A stretch of 64,000 bases of DNA from an uncultured Oscillospiraceae bacterium. GTDB lineage: Bacteria > Bacillota > Clostridia > Oscillospirales > Oscillospiraceae. Below, in pieces: positions 43,902 through 52,466 of this stretch (position 1 is its first letter; each line of letters begins with the position of its first letter). Position numbers and translations under genes: made by a program. The stretch lies in the NCBI GenBank assembly GCA_934623575.1, contig CAKTVL010000007.1:1-64000 (forward strand), read 5' to 3'. A model generated the notes under the pieces. It was given only the letters and a program-made list of their open reading frames with translations. It did not search any database and was not told the DNA's origin.

Positions 43902-44786
43902 ATGAGCGTCAACAAATACCAGATGTTTCTCAAGACCGTGGCGTGCGGCAGCTTTTCCAAGGCGGCGGAAGAGCTGAATTTCACCCAGTCCGCCGTCAGC
44001 CACGCGGTGCAGGCGCTGGAGGACGAGCTGGGCGTCACGCTGCTGAGCCGCAACCGCGGCGGCGTGGTGCTGACGGCGGACGGCCGCGCGCTGCTGCCGC
44101 GGGTGGAGGCCCTGTGCGCCGCCCACCACGCGCTGATGCAGTCGGCGGCGGACCTGAAGGGGCTGGATGCCGGTCTGGTGAAGGTGGCCACCTTTTCCAG
44201 CGTGTCCGCCCAGTGGCTGCCCTCCATCCTGAAGAGCTTCGGCGACCGGTACCCCAGCATCGAGTTCGAGGTGGTGGCCGGGGACTACTACGGCCAGACG
44301 GAGGAGTGGATCCTGCAGGGCAAGGTGGACTGCGGCTTCCTGCGGCTGCCGTCGGCCAAGCCGCTGCAAAGCTGGCCCCTCTACCGGGACGAGCTGCTGG
44401 TCATCCTGCCCTGCGGCCATCCGCTGGCCCAGGCGGAGACCTTCCCGCTGGAGGCCCTGGCCGGCGAGCCCTTCATCCGCCTGGAGGAGGGCCAGGACTA
44501 CGAGATCGACGCGGCGCTGGACAGCATGGGCGTGCGGCCCAACGTGAAATACACCGCCCGGGAGGACCGCACCATCCTGGCCATGGTGTCAAAGGGTCTG
44601 GGCATCAGCCTGCTGCCGGAGCTGATGGTGCGCCACAGCCCCTATCCCGTGGCGGCCTGCCGCGCGCCGGAGCGCTTTTACCGCAATATCGGCCTGGCCG
44701 TCAAAGATGAAAAGGCGCAGTCGGCCTCCACCCGCCGCTTTGTGGACTATGTGCGGCAGTGGGTGGCGGAAAATGGCGGGAAATAA
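43902..44786 (+). CDS. LysR family transcriptional regulator
   Basis: 294 aa from the ATG at 43902 (GGAGGAGGGGA upstream). The helix-turn-helix is FLKTVACGSFSKAAEELNFTQSAVSHAVQALEDELGVTLLSRN (residues 8-50), followed by the linker helix and an effector-binding domain with two alpha/beta lobes (VKVATFSSVSAQWLPSIL; SKGLGISLLPELMV). LysR proteins bind a small co-inducer and usually control a divergent gene, here a small zinc-ribbon protein. The target and ligand are unknown. Confidence 0.94.
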   Translation: MSVNKYQMFLKTVACGSFSKAAEELNFTQSAVSHAVQALEDELGVTLLSRNRGGVVLTADGRALLPRVEALCAAHHALMQSAADLKGLDAGLVKVATFSSVSAQWLPSILKSFGDRYPSIEFEVVAGDYYGQTEEWILQGKVDCGFLRLPSAKPLQSWPLYRDELLVILPCGHPLAQAETFPLEALAGEPFIRLEEGQDYEIDAALDSMGVRPNVKYTAREDRTILAMVSKGLGISLLPELMVRHSPYPVAACRAPERFYRNIGLAVKDEKAQSASTRRFVDYVRQWVAENGGK

Positions 44787-44788
44787 GC

Positions 44789-44823
44789 AAAAAGAAGCAC
44801 CCTTCCGGGTGCTTCTTTTATGT
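44789..44823. terminator. Bidirectional terminator
   Basis: AAAAAGAAGCACCC and its inverted copy around TTCC, between the LysR and DEAD-box genes. Confidence 0.9.
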
Positions 44824-44828
44824 TCTGT

Positions 44829-45992
44829 TTATTTCTGCGCTGCCGGGGTCACGCTGCCGTCCTCGCCCAGCACGGCGGGCACGATGGTGCTCCGCGTGTT
44901 GCGGGCGATGTTGTCCAGCCGCAGGCGGCTGGGGAAGTCGCTGAGCAGCGTGTAGGCCACGCCGTGCTTCTTGGCCCGGCCCGTCCGGCCGATGCGGTGG
45001 ATGTAGTACTCGTTCTCCTCCGGTACCTCATAGTTGAACACCGCGTCCACGTCGTCCACGTCGATGCCCCGGCTGGCCACGTCCGTGGCCACGAACACCC
45101 GCAGCTTGCCCTCCCGGAACCGCTGCATGACCTCTTCCCGCTTGCGCTGGGGGATGTCGCCGTGGATGCACTGGGCGTCCACGCCCCGCATCTGCAAAAA
45201 CTTGGTCAGCCGCTCGGTGCTGCCCTTGGTGTTGCAGAAGCAGATCACCCGGTCATAGCCCTCGTGGGCCAGTATCCTGGCGATGGCGTCCACCTTGCCG
45301 TCGGAGGGCACCTCCAGCCGGTACTGCAAAATGTCCGGCTTGTTCTCCTTGGTGGCCTGCACGGTGATCTCCTCCGGGTCCCGCTGGTACACCCAGGAGA
45401 TGTCCATCACCTCCCGGGAGATGGTGGCGGAGAACATGCCCAGGTTCTTCCGGTTGGGGATCTTGTCCAGAATGCGGGTCACGTCGTGGATAAAGCCCAT
45501 GTCCAGCATCCGGTCCGCCTCGTCCAGCACCACGGTGCTGACGCTCTTCAGGCTCACGGTGCGGCGCTTCATGTGGTCACTCAGCCGCCCCGGCGTGGCC
45601 ACCACGATCTGCGGCCTGCGCTTCAGCGCGTCGATCTGCTTGCCGATGGGCTGCCCGCCGTACAGGCACACCAGCCGCACGCCCTCGTGACAGACGGCGA
45701 TGTCCCGCATCTCGTCGGTGATCTGCATGGCCAGCTCCCGGGTGGGGGCCAGGATCACGGCCTGTATCTCCTCGCTCTCCCGGTCGATGCGCTCGATGAT
45801 GGGAATGCCGAAGGCCATGGTCTTGCCGGTGCCGGTGGGGGCCTTGGCGATGACGTCCTTCCCCTCCAGCATGGGCGGGATGCACCCTGCCTGCACCGGG
45901 GTGCTGACGGTGTAATGCTTATTCCGTATGGCGCGCATGGTAGCCTCTGACAGGCCAAAGCTCTCAAACGGTGCGCCCTGTGTCACTTCCAT
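44829..45992 (-). CDS. DEAD-box ATP-dependent RNA helicase
   Basis: 387 aa, helicase core only. Q motif region (PFESFGLSEATMRAIRNKHYTVSTPVQ), Walker A APTGTGKT near 52, PTRELAMQ, TPGRL, DEAD (VLDEADRML), SAT (MFSATIS), then ARGIDV-type (ATDVASRGIDVDDVD) and HRIGRTGRA. The Gly/Arg-rich or RNA-binding C-terminal extension of CshA/DeaD types is absent. It unwinds short RNA duplexes, probably in ribosome assembly or RNA decay. The -10 TATAAT (46031-46036) has a TG extension and lacks a good -35. Confidence 0.94.
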   Translation of the reverse strand: MEVTQGAPFESFGLSEATMRAIRNKHYTVSTPVQAGCIPPMLEGKDVIAKAPTGTGKTMAFGIPIIERIDRESEEIQAVILAPTRELAMQITDEMRDIAVCHEGVRLVCLYGGQPIGKQIDALKRRPQIVVATPGRLSDHMKRRTVSLKSVSTVVLDEADRMLDMGFIHDVTRILDKIPNRKNLGMFSATISREVMDISWVYQRDPEEITVQATKENKPDILQYRLEVPSDGKVDAIARILAHEGYDRVICFCNTKGSTERLTKFLQMRGVDAQCIHGDIPQRKREEVMQRFREGKLRVFVATDVASRGIDVDDVDAVFNYEVPEENEYYIHRIGRTGRAKKHGVAYTLLSDFPSRLRLDNIARNTRSTIVPAVLGEDGSVTPAAQK

Positions 45993-46059
45993 AGTTCTGT
46001 CCTCGTTTTTCCATATACTCTGTCGCCTATTATACCATGCCTGTCAACCGCAGTCGCCG

Positions 46060-46887
46060 TCAGGCCCGCAACGCGGCGTCGTACAGGGCGTTGCGGGGCA
46101 GGCCGGTGTCGTCCGCCACCCGGCGCACGGCGTCCTTCAGCTTCATGCCGCCGTTCCGCAGGACCACCACCCGGGCCACGCCATCCTCCATGGTCATAGC
46201 CGGGGCGTCCTGCCCCTCCCGGCCCGCCACCACCAGCACATACTCGCCACGCGGCTCGTTGTCCTGGTAGAAGGCCGCAGCCTGGGCCAGCGTGGTGCGG
46301 ACGGTGTCCTCGTGGAGCTTGGTCAGCTCCCGGCACAGGGCGACGGGGCGGTCCCCCAGCAGCTCGGCCATGTCGGACAGCGTCTGCCGCAGGCGGTGGG
46401 GCGCCTCGTGGAATACCATGGTCCGGCGCTCGCCGGACAGCTCCTCCAGCGCGGCGCGGCGCTCCCTTTTGCCGGAGGGCAGGAAGCCCTCGAAGGTGAA
46501 GCGTCGGGTGTCCAGCCCGGACACCGCCAGCGCGGCGATGGCGGCACAGCAGCCGGGGATGGCCTGCACGGTGACGCCGTTTTCGGCGCAGAGGGCCACC
46601 AGCTCCTGCCCCGGATCGCTGATGGCCGGGGTGCCGGCGTCTGTCACCAGGGCGCAGGTCTCGCCGGAGAGCAGCCGCTCCAGAATGGCCTGTCCCGCCG
46701 CGGCGCGGTTGTGCTCGTGGTAGCTGACCAGCGGCTTTTTGATGTCGAAGTGATTCAGCAGCTTGACGGACACCCGGGTGTCCTCCGCCGCGATGAAGTC
46801 GGCGGCGCGCAGCGTCTCCACGGCGCGGGGGGAGAAGTCCCCCAGGTTGCCGATAGGCGTGGCCACCAGATACAATATACCTGCCAT
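46060..46887 (-). CDS. rsmI: 16S rRNA (cytidine(1402)-2'-O)-methyltransferase
   Basis: 275 aa. LVATPIGNLGDFSPRAVETL, AAEDTRVSVKLLNHF, TDAGTPAISDPGQELV and the final domain KDAVRRVADDTGLPRNALYDAAL are all standard for RsmI, a tetrapyrrole-methylase-fold enzyme using S-adenosylmethionine to methylate C1402 in the decoding centre. It lies 7 bases downstream of a second methyltransferase in the same unit, a common arrangement in Firmicutes (YabB/YabC-like followed by rsmI). Confidence 0.96.
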   Translation of the reverse strand: MAGILYLVATPIGNLGDFSPRAVETLRAADFIAAEDTRVSVKLLNHFDIKKPLVSYHEHNRAAAGQAILERLLSGETCALVTDAGTPAISDPGQELVALCAENGVTVQAIPGCCAAIAALAVSGLDTRRFTFEGFLPSGKRERRAALEELSGERRTMVFHEAPHRLRQTLSDMAELLGDRPVALCRELTKLHEDTVRTTLAQAAAFYQDNEPRGEYVLVVAGREGQDAPAMTMEDGVARVVVLRNGGMKLKDAVRRVADDTGLPRNALYDAALRA

Positions 46888-46894
46888 TGGGTCG

Positions 46895-47617
46895 TTACCC
46901 CCTGTCTCTAAAGTAGATGCGGCGCAGCTCCTGCGACTCGCTGCCGTGTTCGTCCTGTAATAAAAGCGGTGTGTGGACAGTCAGCCCTGTGCCGCCGTCC
47001 CTGCGGCAGCCCAGCAGCACCAGCCGCGGCGGCGTGCAGGCGTCCTTCTGCACGAAGCGCAGGGTCTTTGGCTCCAGCCGATGGCGGCGCAGCGTCTCCA
47101 GCAGCTCCGCCGTGCGCTCTGCCCGGTGGACGCAGCAGAACCGCCCGCCGCTGCGCAGCAGATAGCCCGCCGCGGCGCATATCTCGTCGAAGGTACAGCT
47201 CACCTCCGCCCGGGCAGCGCCCCGCTGGCCCTCCGCCACCCGGCCCGTGCCGGGCGGGAAGTACGGCGGATTGGATACGCACAGGTCGAAGCTGTTGGCC
47301 CCGGGCAGCGCCGCCCGGTCCCGCAGGTCGCCGCACCGCACGGTGATGCGGCCCTCCAGGCCGTTGGCCGCGGCGCTCTCCGCCGCCATGGCGCAGGCGT
47401 GCTGGTTGACGTCGATGTCCGTGACGTGTACCTCCGGCTCCCGCCCCAGCAGTAGAAGCCCCAACAGCCCGATGCCCGCGCCCAGGTCGCACACCCGGTC
47501 GCCGCGGCGCACATCGGCGAAGCCGCCCAGCAGGAACGTGTCGGTGGAGGGCTTGAAGGCGCCGTCGCCGAAGCAGAAGCGCAGGCCGCCCGGCCACAGC
47601 TGGTCCCAATGCTCCAT
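46895..47617 (-). CDS. tRNA1(Val) N6-adenine methyltransferase-like protein (TrmN6/YfiC)
   Basis: 240 aa from the ATG at 47617 (GGGAGG upstream). SAM motif VCDLGAGIGLLGLLL near 50, an acidic loop VTDIDV, and the NPPY catalytic motif (CVSNPPYFPP) near 120, which marks N6-adenine methyltransferases. The start RFCFGDGAFKPSTDTFLLGGF is the family signature. In Bacillus-type genomes its homologue YabB precedes rsmI, as here. The target tRNA adenosine is inferred from the family. Confidence 0.9.
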   Translation of the reverse strand: MEHWDQLWPGGLRFCFGDGAFKPSTDTFLLGGFADVRRGDRVCDLGAGIGLLGLLLLGREPEVHVTDIDVNQHACAMAAESAAANGLEGRITVRCGDLRDRAALPGANSFDLCVSNPPYFPPGTGRVAEGQRGAARAEVSCTFDEICAAAGYLLRSGGRFCCVHRAERTAELLETLRRHRLEPKTLRFVQKDACTPPRLVLLGCRRDGGTGLTVHTPLLLQDEHGSESQELRRIYFRDRG

Positions 47618-47647
47618 GATGCCGCCTCCCTGCCTGTTTGCTGCGCT

Positions 47648-47665
47648 TACCATCGATCGATGGTA
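47648..47665. repeat. 18-bp perfect palindrome equal to two joined MITE ends
   Basis: TACCATCGATCGATGGTA matches the outer 9 bases of each end of the element at 43148-43420 placed back to back. It also lies at the transcription start of the methyltransferase promoter, so it may be an excision footprint or an operator. Confidence 0.6.
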
Positions 47666-47693
47666 TTGTACTATAAACCGCCGCGCAGTGCAA
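47665..47693 (-). promoter_or_regulatory. Promoter of the methyltransferase-rsmI unit
   Basis: Minus strand TTGCAC (47688-47693), 17-base spacer, TACAAT (47665-47670). Confidence 0.75.
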
Positions 47694-47717
47694 CAAAAAG
47701 CCTGCGCACAAGGGCGG

Positions 47718-47757
47718 GCAAAAAAAGTGACCGGCGAAGGCCGGTCACTTTTTCTTG
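47718..47757. terminator. Terminator of the ferredoxin gene
   Basis: AAAAAAAGTGACCGGC and its inverted copy around GAAG, T tract on both strands. Confidence 0.85.
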
Positions 47758-47775
47758 TCGTTGTGCTTGGTCTAA

Positions 47776-47949
47776 TTACTCAGCGGGGCTGATAGCGCCG
47801 TTGGGACAGGTGTCGCTGCAGGAACCGCAGTCCAGGCAAGCACCGGCGTCGATGACGTAACGATCATCACCCTGAGAGATAGCGCCCACGGGGCAAGCAT
47901 CAGCGCAAGCGCCGCAGCTCACGCAAGCAGAACCGATCTGATAAGCCAT
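47776..47949 (-). CDS. 2[4Fe-4S] ferredoxin
   Basis: 57 aa from the ATG at 47949 (TGGAGG upstream). Two CxxCxxCxxxCP sets (CVSCGACADACP and CLDCGSCSDTCP) are complete, as in clostridial ferredoxins. It is the low-potential electron carrier expected to serve the hydrogenase and NfnAB. Codon use is less GC-rich than the neighbours and looks tuned for high expression. The gene is alone with promoter at 47980-48007 and terminator. Confidence 0.97.
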   Translation of the reverse strand: MAYQIGSACVSCGACADACPVGAISQGDDRYVIDAGACLDCGSCSDTCPNGAISPAE

Positions 47950-47979
47950 AGTAAGTACCTCCATTTAGAATGTAACCAC

Positions 47980-48007
47980 ATTGTACCATGAAAAACGAAA
48001 AAATCAA
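47980..48007 (-). promoter_or_regulatory. Promoter of the ferredoxin gene
   Basis: Minus strand TTGATT (48002-48007), 16-base spacer, TACAAT (47980-47985). Confidence 0.65.
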
Positions 48008-48038
48008 CCCCATTTTCCGTGGAAATACAAGGATTTTG

Positions 48039-48054
48039 GTTAGCGTGCGCTAAC
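48039..48054. other. Short hairpin after ydcF
   Basis: GTTAGCG/CGCTAAC around TG, without a clear T tract. It could be a weak terminator for udk-ydcF or an operator of the ferredoxin gene. Confidence 0.35.
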
Positions 48055-48079
48055 TGACGGATTTCCAGAAAATTCCAAT

Positions 48080-48835
48080 TCACCCGCCGGTGACCACCAT
48101 ATACAGCAGCGCCGCCGTCTCCCGCGCCCAGTAGCCTGCCGTCAAAAACCACGGGCTGGCGCAGCCGTCGGACCAGGGCGTCAGCCCGCTGCGCTCCGCC
48201 CATATCGCCGCGCGGAGCTGGTGGAAGTTGTCCGAGGCGATGGCCACGTCCGTGGGCAGGCCCCTCTCCGCGATGAGCCGGGCGGAGAAGGCCAGGTTCT
48301 CTTCCGTGGAGCGGGAATCGTCCTCCAACAGGATACGGGAGGGGTCGATGCCCCGGTCCACCAGCGCGTCGCGGATGCACAGAGCCTCGCTGATGGGCTC
48401 GCTGCCGTTCTGCCCGCCGGAGGCGATGCACACGGCGTCGGGGTGGGCCGTCAGATAGTCATACGCCGCGTCGATACGCCCCTGCAGCATCAGGCTGGGG
48501 CGGCCGTCCGGGAACACCTGACAGCCCAGCACCACCACGGTGCAGTCCTGGTCCTCGGCGGGCCGGTGGGCGGCGGAGACCGCCATTTTCCCCAGGGTGA
48601 CCAGAATGGCCGTCAGGCACACCGCTGCCAGGCAGCACACCAGGCCGCGCAGCCACTTGGGCCGCAGCAGCCGCCGGAAAAAGTCCGGCCAGGCCAGCAC
48701 CGCCGCCGCCAGCTGCAGCACCGCCGCCGGCCACAGCATGCCGAAGTGGACGATGCCCATCCCCAGCGGCAGCAGGAAGAACACTGCCGCCAGCAGGCAG
48801 AGGACAGCCAATATATGCCGTAGGACCTTTGCCAT
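48080..48835 (-). CDS. YdcF family (DUF218) membrane protein
   Basis: 251 aa. Two or three N-terminal membrane helices (about 7-28, 33-49, 64-84), then the DUF218 domain: VVVLGCQVFPDGRPSLMLQGRIDAA, IASGGQNGSEPISEA, ILLEDDSRSTEENLAFS and SDNFHQLRAA. Related proteins act in cell-wall or vancomycin-sensitivity pathways (SanA, ElyC), and their biochemical role is not settled. It begins 1 base after the udk stop. Confidence 0.88.
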   Translation of the reverse strand: MAKVLRHILAVLCLLAAVFFLLPLGMGIVHFGMLWPAAVLQLAAAVLAWPDFFRRLLRPKWLRGLVCCLAAVCLTAILVTLGKMAVSAAHRPAEDQDCTVVVLGCQVFPDGRPSLMLQGRIDAAYDYLTAHPDAVCIASGGQNGSEPISEALCIRDALVDRGIDPSRILLEDDSRSTEENLAFSARLIAERGLPTDVAIASDNFHQLRAAIWAERSGLTPWSDGCASPWFLTAGYWARETAALLYMVVTGG

Positions 48836-48836
48836 G

Positions 48837-49451
48837 TCAGTTCTCCTTGATATGTCCGGCGATGCGCTGCATGATCATATCCAGCGCCACCAGGTTGTGG
48901 CCGCCCTCCAGCACGATGATGTCCGCGAACTTCCGGGTGGGCTCCACGAACTGCTCGTGCATGGGCTTCACGGTGGTCAGGTACTGGTTCACCACGGACT
49001 CCAGCGACCGGCCCCGCTCCTCCACGTCCCGCAGGGCGCGGCGCAGGATGCGCACGTCGGCGTCGGTCTCCACGAAGATCTTGATGTCCAGCAGGTCCCG
49101 CAGCGCCTTGTTCTGGAAGATGAGGATGCCCTCCACGATGACCACCTTGGTGGGCTTGATCTCCACCGTTTCATCGGTGCGGTTGTGGATGGAGTAGTCA
49201 TACACGGGGCAGTGGATGGTCTCGCCCCGCTTCAGCGCCTTCAGGTCCTCGATCATCAGGTCGGTGTCGAAGGCGTCGGGATGGTCGTAGTTCTGCAGGC
49301 AGCGCTCGGCGAAGGGCCTGTCCTGCCGCTTGTAGTAGTTGTCGTGGTGTACCACGCTGATGTCGCTGCCGAAGCGGGCGGCCAGATGCTCGGTCAGCGT
49401 GGTCTTTCCGCTGCCGGTGCCGCCGGCGATGCCGATAAAGATGGTGTTCAT
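48837..49451 (-). CDS. udk: Uridine kinase
   Basis: 204 aa from the ATG at 49451 (GGGGAGG upstream; an earlier ATG has no site). Walker A GGTGSGKTTL, HHDNYYK, NYDHPDAFDTDLM, YDYSIHNRT and the LID-like RDVEERGRS segment are typical. It phosphorylates uridine and cytidine to UMP and CMP for salvage. The promoter is at 49486-49514, and the unit continues into ydcF. Confidence 0.95.
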   Translation of the reverse strand: MNTIFIGIAGGTGSGKTTLTEHLAARFGSDISVVHHDNYYKRQDRPFAERCLQNYDHPDAFDTDLMIEDLKALKRGETIHCPVYDYSIHNRTDETVEIKPTKVVIVEGILIFQNKALRDLLDIKIFVETDADVRILRRALRDVEERGRSLESVVNQYLTTVKPMHEQFVEPTRKFADIIVLEGGHNLVALDMIMQRIAGHIKEN

Positions 49452-49485
49452 ACGGTGTGCCTCCCCGCGTTTGATCTCAGCCATC

Positions 49486-49514
49486 ATTATAAGAAATGAC
49501 GGTGGGAAAAGCAA
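49486..49514 (-). promoter_or_regulatory. Promoter of udk-ydcF
   Basis: Minus strand TTGCTT (49509-49514), 17-base spacer, TATAAT (49486-49491). Confidence 0.75.
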
Positions 49515-49564
49515 GGGCCGGTATGAACTGTTGTAAAAAAAGGATGAATTTCCTTGAAATGCAG

Positions 49565-49593
49565 TTGACGCGGCGGCGCGAAATGAGTATGAT
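49565..49593 (+). promoter_or_regulatory. Promoter of the Ig-like membrane protein gene
   Basis: TTGACG (49565-49570), 17-base spacer, TATGAT (49588-49593). Confidence 0.65.
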
Positions 49594-49639
49594 ATGTATT
49601 ATGTAAATTCAGGCACCGGGGGTACGGAGGTTTTTTATA

Positions 49640-50557
49640 ATGAGTCTGATCAAATGCCCGAAATGCGGAGAGATGTTCTCCGATAGCTATAAAACCTGCC
49701 CGTTCTGCGAGGAGGACGAGGCGTATTACAGCGGAAAGGTCCGCAAGCACAAGGGCCGCCGCGCGGCCGAGAGCAGCAAGCGCAAGGCGCCCAGCATCCT
49801 GGGCCCCGTGGCCATCGTGGTAGTGGTGCTGCTGATCGCGCTGGTGGTCTGGCTGGTGTTCGGCGACCAGATCAAGGAGGCCATCACCGGGGAGAAGCCC
49901 CCGGTCACCGACGTCGACAAGCCCGACAACTCCGCCACCATCGACAAGCCCGACGACACGGCCGTCACGCCCACCGTCTCCCTGAACCGCACCGTACTGG
50001 TGCTGACCGTGGGCGACAAGGAGGAGCTGGCGGTGAACGGCACCGAGGATACGGTGGAGTGGAGCAGCAGCGCCCCCACCGTGGCCAGCGTGACGTCCTC
50101 CGGCGAGGTCACGGCCCTGGCCAAGGGCAACGCGGTGATCACCGCGTCGGTGAACGGCGAGTCCGTCACCTGCACCGTCACCGTCCGTGGCGAGAGCGAC
50201 ACGCCCGACGACACCAACACCACCACGCCCGGCAATGGCAATACCACCACCAAGCCCAACGACACCACCGGCAGCAGCAATACTAAGGTGGATGTGAGCA
50301 AGCTGACACTGAAGAGCGAGTACGGTACGGTTATCAGGCCCAGTGACGGTGCGTTTGACGTGTCACTGCCGGTCGGACTTAGCTGCACCTTTACAGTGGA
50401 GGGAACCGATATGACGGCATCGTGGAGCAGCGCGAACAGCTCTATTGCCACGGTGAGTACAGACGGCACGGTGAAAACTGTGAGCCGGGGCGAGACTACA
50501 TTGACCATCAAAATCGGCAGTGCGGAAGTCGAATGCCTGCTGCGTGTGACAAGATGA
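49640..50557 (+). CDS. Zinc-ribbon membrane protein with two Big_2 Ig-like domains
   Basis: 305 aa. Cytoplasmic zinc ribbon (CPKCGEMFSDSYKTCPFC, residues 6-23), a basic stretch, one membrane helix (53-75, LGPVAIVVVVLLIALVVWLVF), then two extracellular Big_2 domains (about 110-183 and 215-304), each with WSSSAPTVASVTSSGEVTA-like strands, joined by a Thr/Asn/Gly-rich linker. Big_2 domains occur in surface adhesins. The second domain (from about 50280) is visibly less GC-rich than the rest of the gene. CGGAGG precedes the ATG. Confidence 0.88.
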   Translation: MSLIKCPKCGEMFSDSYKTCPFCEEDEAYYSGKVRKHKGRRAAESSKRKAPSILGPVAIVVVVLLIALVVWLVFGDQIKEAITGEKPPVTDVDKPDNSATIDKPDDTAVTPTVSLNRTVLVLTVGDKEELAVNGTEDTVEWSSSAPTVASVTSSGEVTALAKGNAVITASVNGESVTCTVTVRGESDTPDDTNTTTPGNGNTTTKPNDTTGSSNTKVDVSKLTLKSEYGTVIRPSDGAFDVSLPVGLSCTFTVEGTDMTASWSSANSSIATVSTDGTVKTVSRGETTLTIKIGSAEVECLLRVTR

Positions 50558-50560
50558 CAC

Positions 50561-50597
50561 ATAAAACCGCCGCTCGAAAGAGCGGCGGTTTTTGTAT
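50561..50597 (+). terminator. Terminator of the Ig-like protein gene
   Basis: AAAACCGCCGCTC and its inverted copy around GAAA, followed by TTTTTGT. A fragment GAGCGGCGGTTTT recurs at 50617-50630. Confidence 0.85.
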
Positions 50598-50656
50598 TTC
50601 TTTCCCGGATGTTTTATGAGCGGCGGTTTTCACACCGCTTTTTCACGCGCCGGACG

Positions 50657-50685
50657 TTGCGGAAGGGGCGGAAATATGGTATACT
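50657..50685 (+). promoter_or_regulatory. Promoter of the ABC exporter cluster
   Basis: TTGCGG (50657-50662), 17-base spacer, TATACT (50680-50685). Confidence 0.65.
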
Positions 50686-50715
50686 ATATGCCCAAAATAT
50701 GAAGTGAGGCAGACT

Positions 50716-52464
50716 ATGACCACAAAAGACTACCGGACCCGCAGCCCCCTGCGGATCTTTATCTCCTATTTCAAGCCCCATCGGCGGCTGTTCGCCCTGG
50801 ACCTGACCTGCGCGTTTCTCATCGCCTGCATCGACCTGGCGTTCCCGCTGGTGTCGCGGACGGCCATGTATACCTGGCTGCCCCAGCGGCAGTTCCGGGT
50901 GTTCTTCATCGTTATGGCTGCGGTGGTGGCGGCGTATTTCCTGCGCTCGGCGCTGTACTTCGTGGTGTCCTACTGGGGCCACACCTTCGGCATCCGGGTG
51001 GAGGCCGACATACGCCGGGACCTCTATCACCACATCCAGGAGCTGGGCTTTGACTTCTACGACCGCAACCGCACCGGCCAGCTGATGAGCCGCCTGACCA
51101 ACGACCTGTTCGAGCTGACGGAGCTGGCCCACCACGGGCCGGAGGACCTGTTCATCTCGCTGGTGACCATTCTGGGCGCGCTGACGGTGATGTTCATCCT
51201 GCGCTGGGAGCTGGCGCTGGTGCTGCTGGTGCTGCTCCCGGTGCTGCTGGCCGTGGCCCTGCGGCGGCGGAAGCAGATGAGCGCCGCCTCCCGCGCCGCC
51301 AAGGCCAAGACCGGCACCATCAACGCCGCCATTGAGTCCGGATTGTCCGGCGTCCGCACCACCAAGGCCTTCGCCAACGAGGAGACCCAGCAGCAGCGCT
51401 TTGACCGGGCCAACGAGGTGTTCAAGACCGCCAAGCGCGGCTTTCACAAGGAGATGGGCCGCTTCAACGCGGTGATGGAGTTCTGCAACGGCATCCTGCC
51501 GGTGGCGGTGATCGCCGCAGGCGGCTGGCTCATCATGGACGAGAAGATGGACTATGTGGACCTGATCACCTTCTCCCTGTACGTCACCACCTTCGTCAGC
51601 CCCATCCGCAAGCTGGCCAACTTCGCCGAGATGTTCTCCAACGGCTTCGCCGGGCTGCACCGGTTCGTGGAGCTGATGGGCACCGAGCCGTCCATCCAGG
51701 ACGCCCCCGACGCCCGGGAGCTGCGGGACATCAAGGGCGACGTGGACGTGGACGACGTGTCCTTTGCCTACGGCGAGAAGGCCGAGGTGCTGCACCATGT
51801 GACGCTGCACATCCCCGCCGGGGAGACGGTGGCCCTGGTGGGGCCCTCCGGCGGCGGCAAGAGCACCCTGTGCCAGCTGCTGCCCCGGTTTTACGACGTG
51901 GACAGCGGCAGCATCACCGTGGACGGGCATGACATCCGCGCGGTGACGCAGAACTCCCTGCGCCGGGCCATCGGCATCGTGCAGCAGGACGTGTTCCTGT
52001 TTGCCGACACCATCCGGGAGAACATCCGCTACGGCCGCCCGGACGCCACCGACGAGGAGGTGGAGCAGGCGGCGCGGCAGGCGGAGATCTACGACGATAT
52101 ATGCGCCATGCCCGACGGCTTTGACACCTATGTGGGCGAGCGGGGCGCGCTGCTGTCCGGCGGGCAGAAGCAGCGGGTGGCCATCGCCCGGGTGTTCCTG
52201 AAGGCGCCGCCCATCCTGATTTTGGACGAGGCCACCTCGGCGCTGGACAGCGTCACCGAGTCCCGGATACAGGGGGCCTTCGACCGGCTGGCCCAGGGCC
52301 GCACCACGCTGATCATCGCCCACCGGCTGTCCACCATACGGGCGGCCAGCCGGATCCTGGTGATCCGGGACGGCGTCATCGCGGAGGAGGGCAGCCATCA
52401 GGAGCTGCTGGCGCGGGGCGGACTGTACGCCACGCTGTATCACACGCAGAATCTGGGGGAGTGA
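50716..52464 (+). CDS. ABC exporter, fused membrane and ATPase domains
   Basis: 582 aa half-transporter. Six membrane helices (residues 15-300, type 1 exporter fold), then the ATPase domain: Walker A GPSGGGKST near 376, Q loop QQDVFLFAD, signature LLSGGQKQR near 480, Walker B ILILDEATSALD and H loop IAHRLST. It probably works as a homodimer because no second half lies next to it. Substrate unknown (lipid-like or drug). GTGAGG lies upstream of the ATG. The next gene starts 2 bases after its stop. Confidence 0.94.
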   Translation: MTTKDYRTRSPLRIFISYFKPHRRLFALDLTCAFLIACIDLAFPLVSRTAMYTWLPQRQFRVFFIVMAAVVAAYFLRSALYFVVSYWGHTFGIRVEADIRRDLYHHIQELGFDFYDRNRTGQLMSRLTNDLFELTELAHHGPEDLFISLVTILGALTVMFILRWELALVLLVLLPVLLAVALRRRKQMSAASRAAKAKTGTINAAIESGLSGVRTTKAFANEETQQQRFDRANEVFKTAKRGFHKEMGRFNAVMEFCNGILPVAVIAAGGWLIMDEKMDYVDLITFSLYVTTFVSPIRKLANFAEMFSNGFAGLHRFVELMGTEPSIQDAPDARELRDIKGDVDVDDVSFAYGEKAEVLHHVTLHIPAGETVALVGPSGGGKSTLCQLLPRFYDVDSGSITVDGHDIRAVTQNSLRRAIGIVQQDVFLFADTIRENIRYGRPDATDEEVEQAARQAEIYDDICAMPDGFDTYVGERGALLSGGQKQRVAIARVFLKAPPILILDEATSALDSVTESRIQGAFDRLAQGRTTLIIAHRLSTIRAASRILVIRDGVIAEEGSHQELLARGGLYATLYHTQNLGE

Positions 52465-52466
52465 GC

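Noticed and set aside
48039..48054. A strong terminator after ydcF
   Set aside because: The stem has only seven pairs and no T tract follows on either strand, so it is listed only as a weak hairpin.
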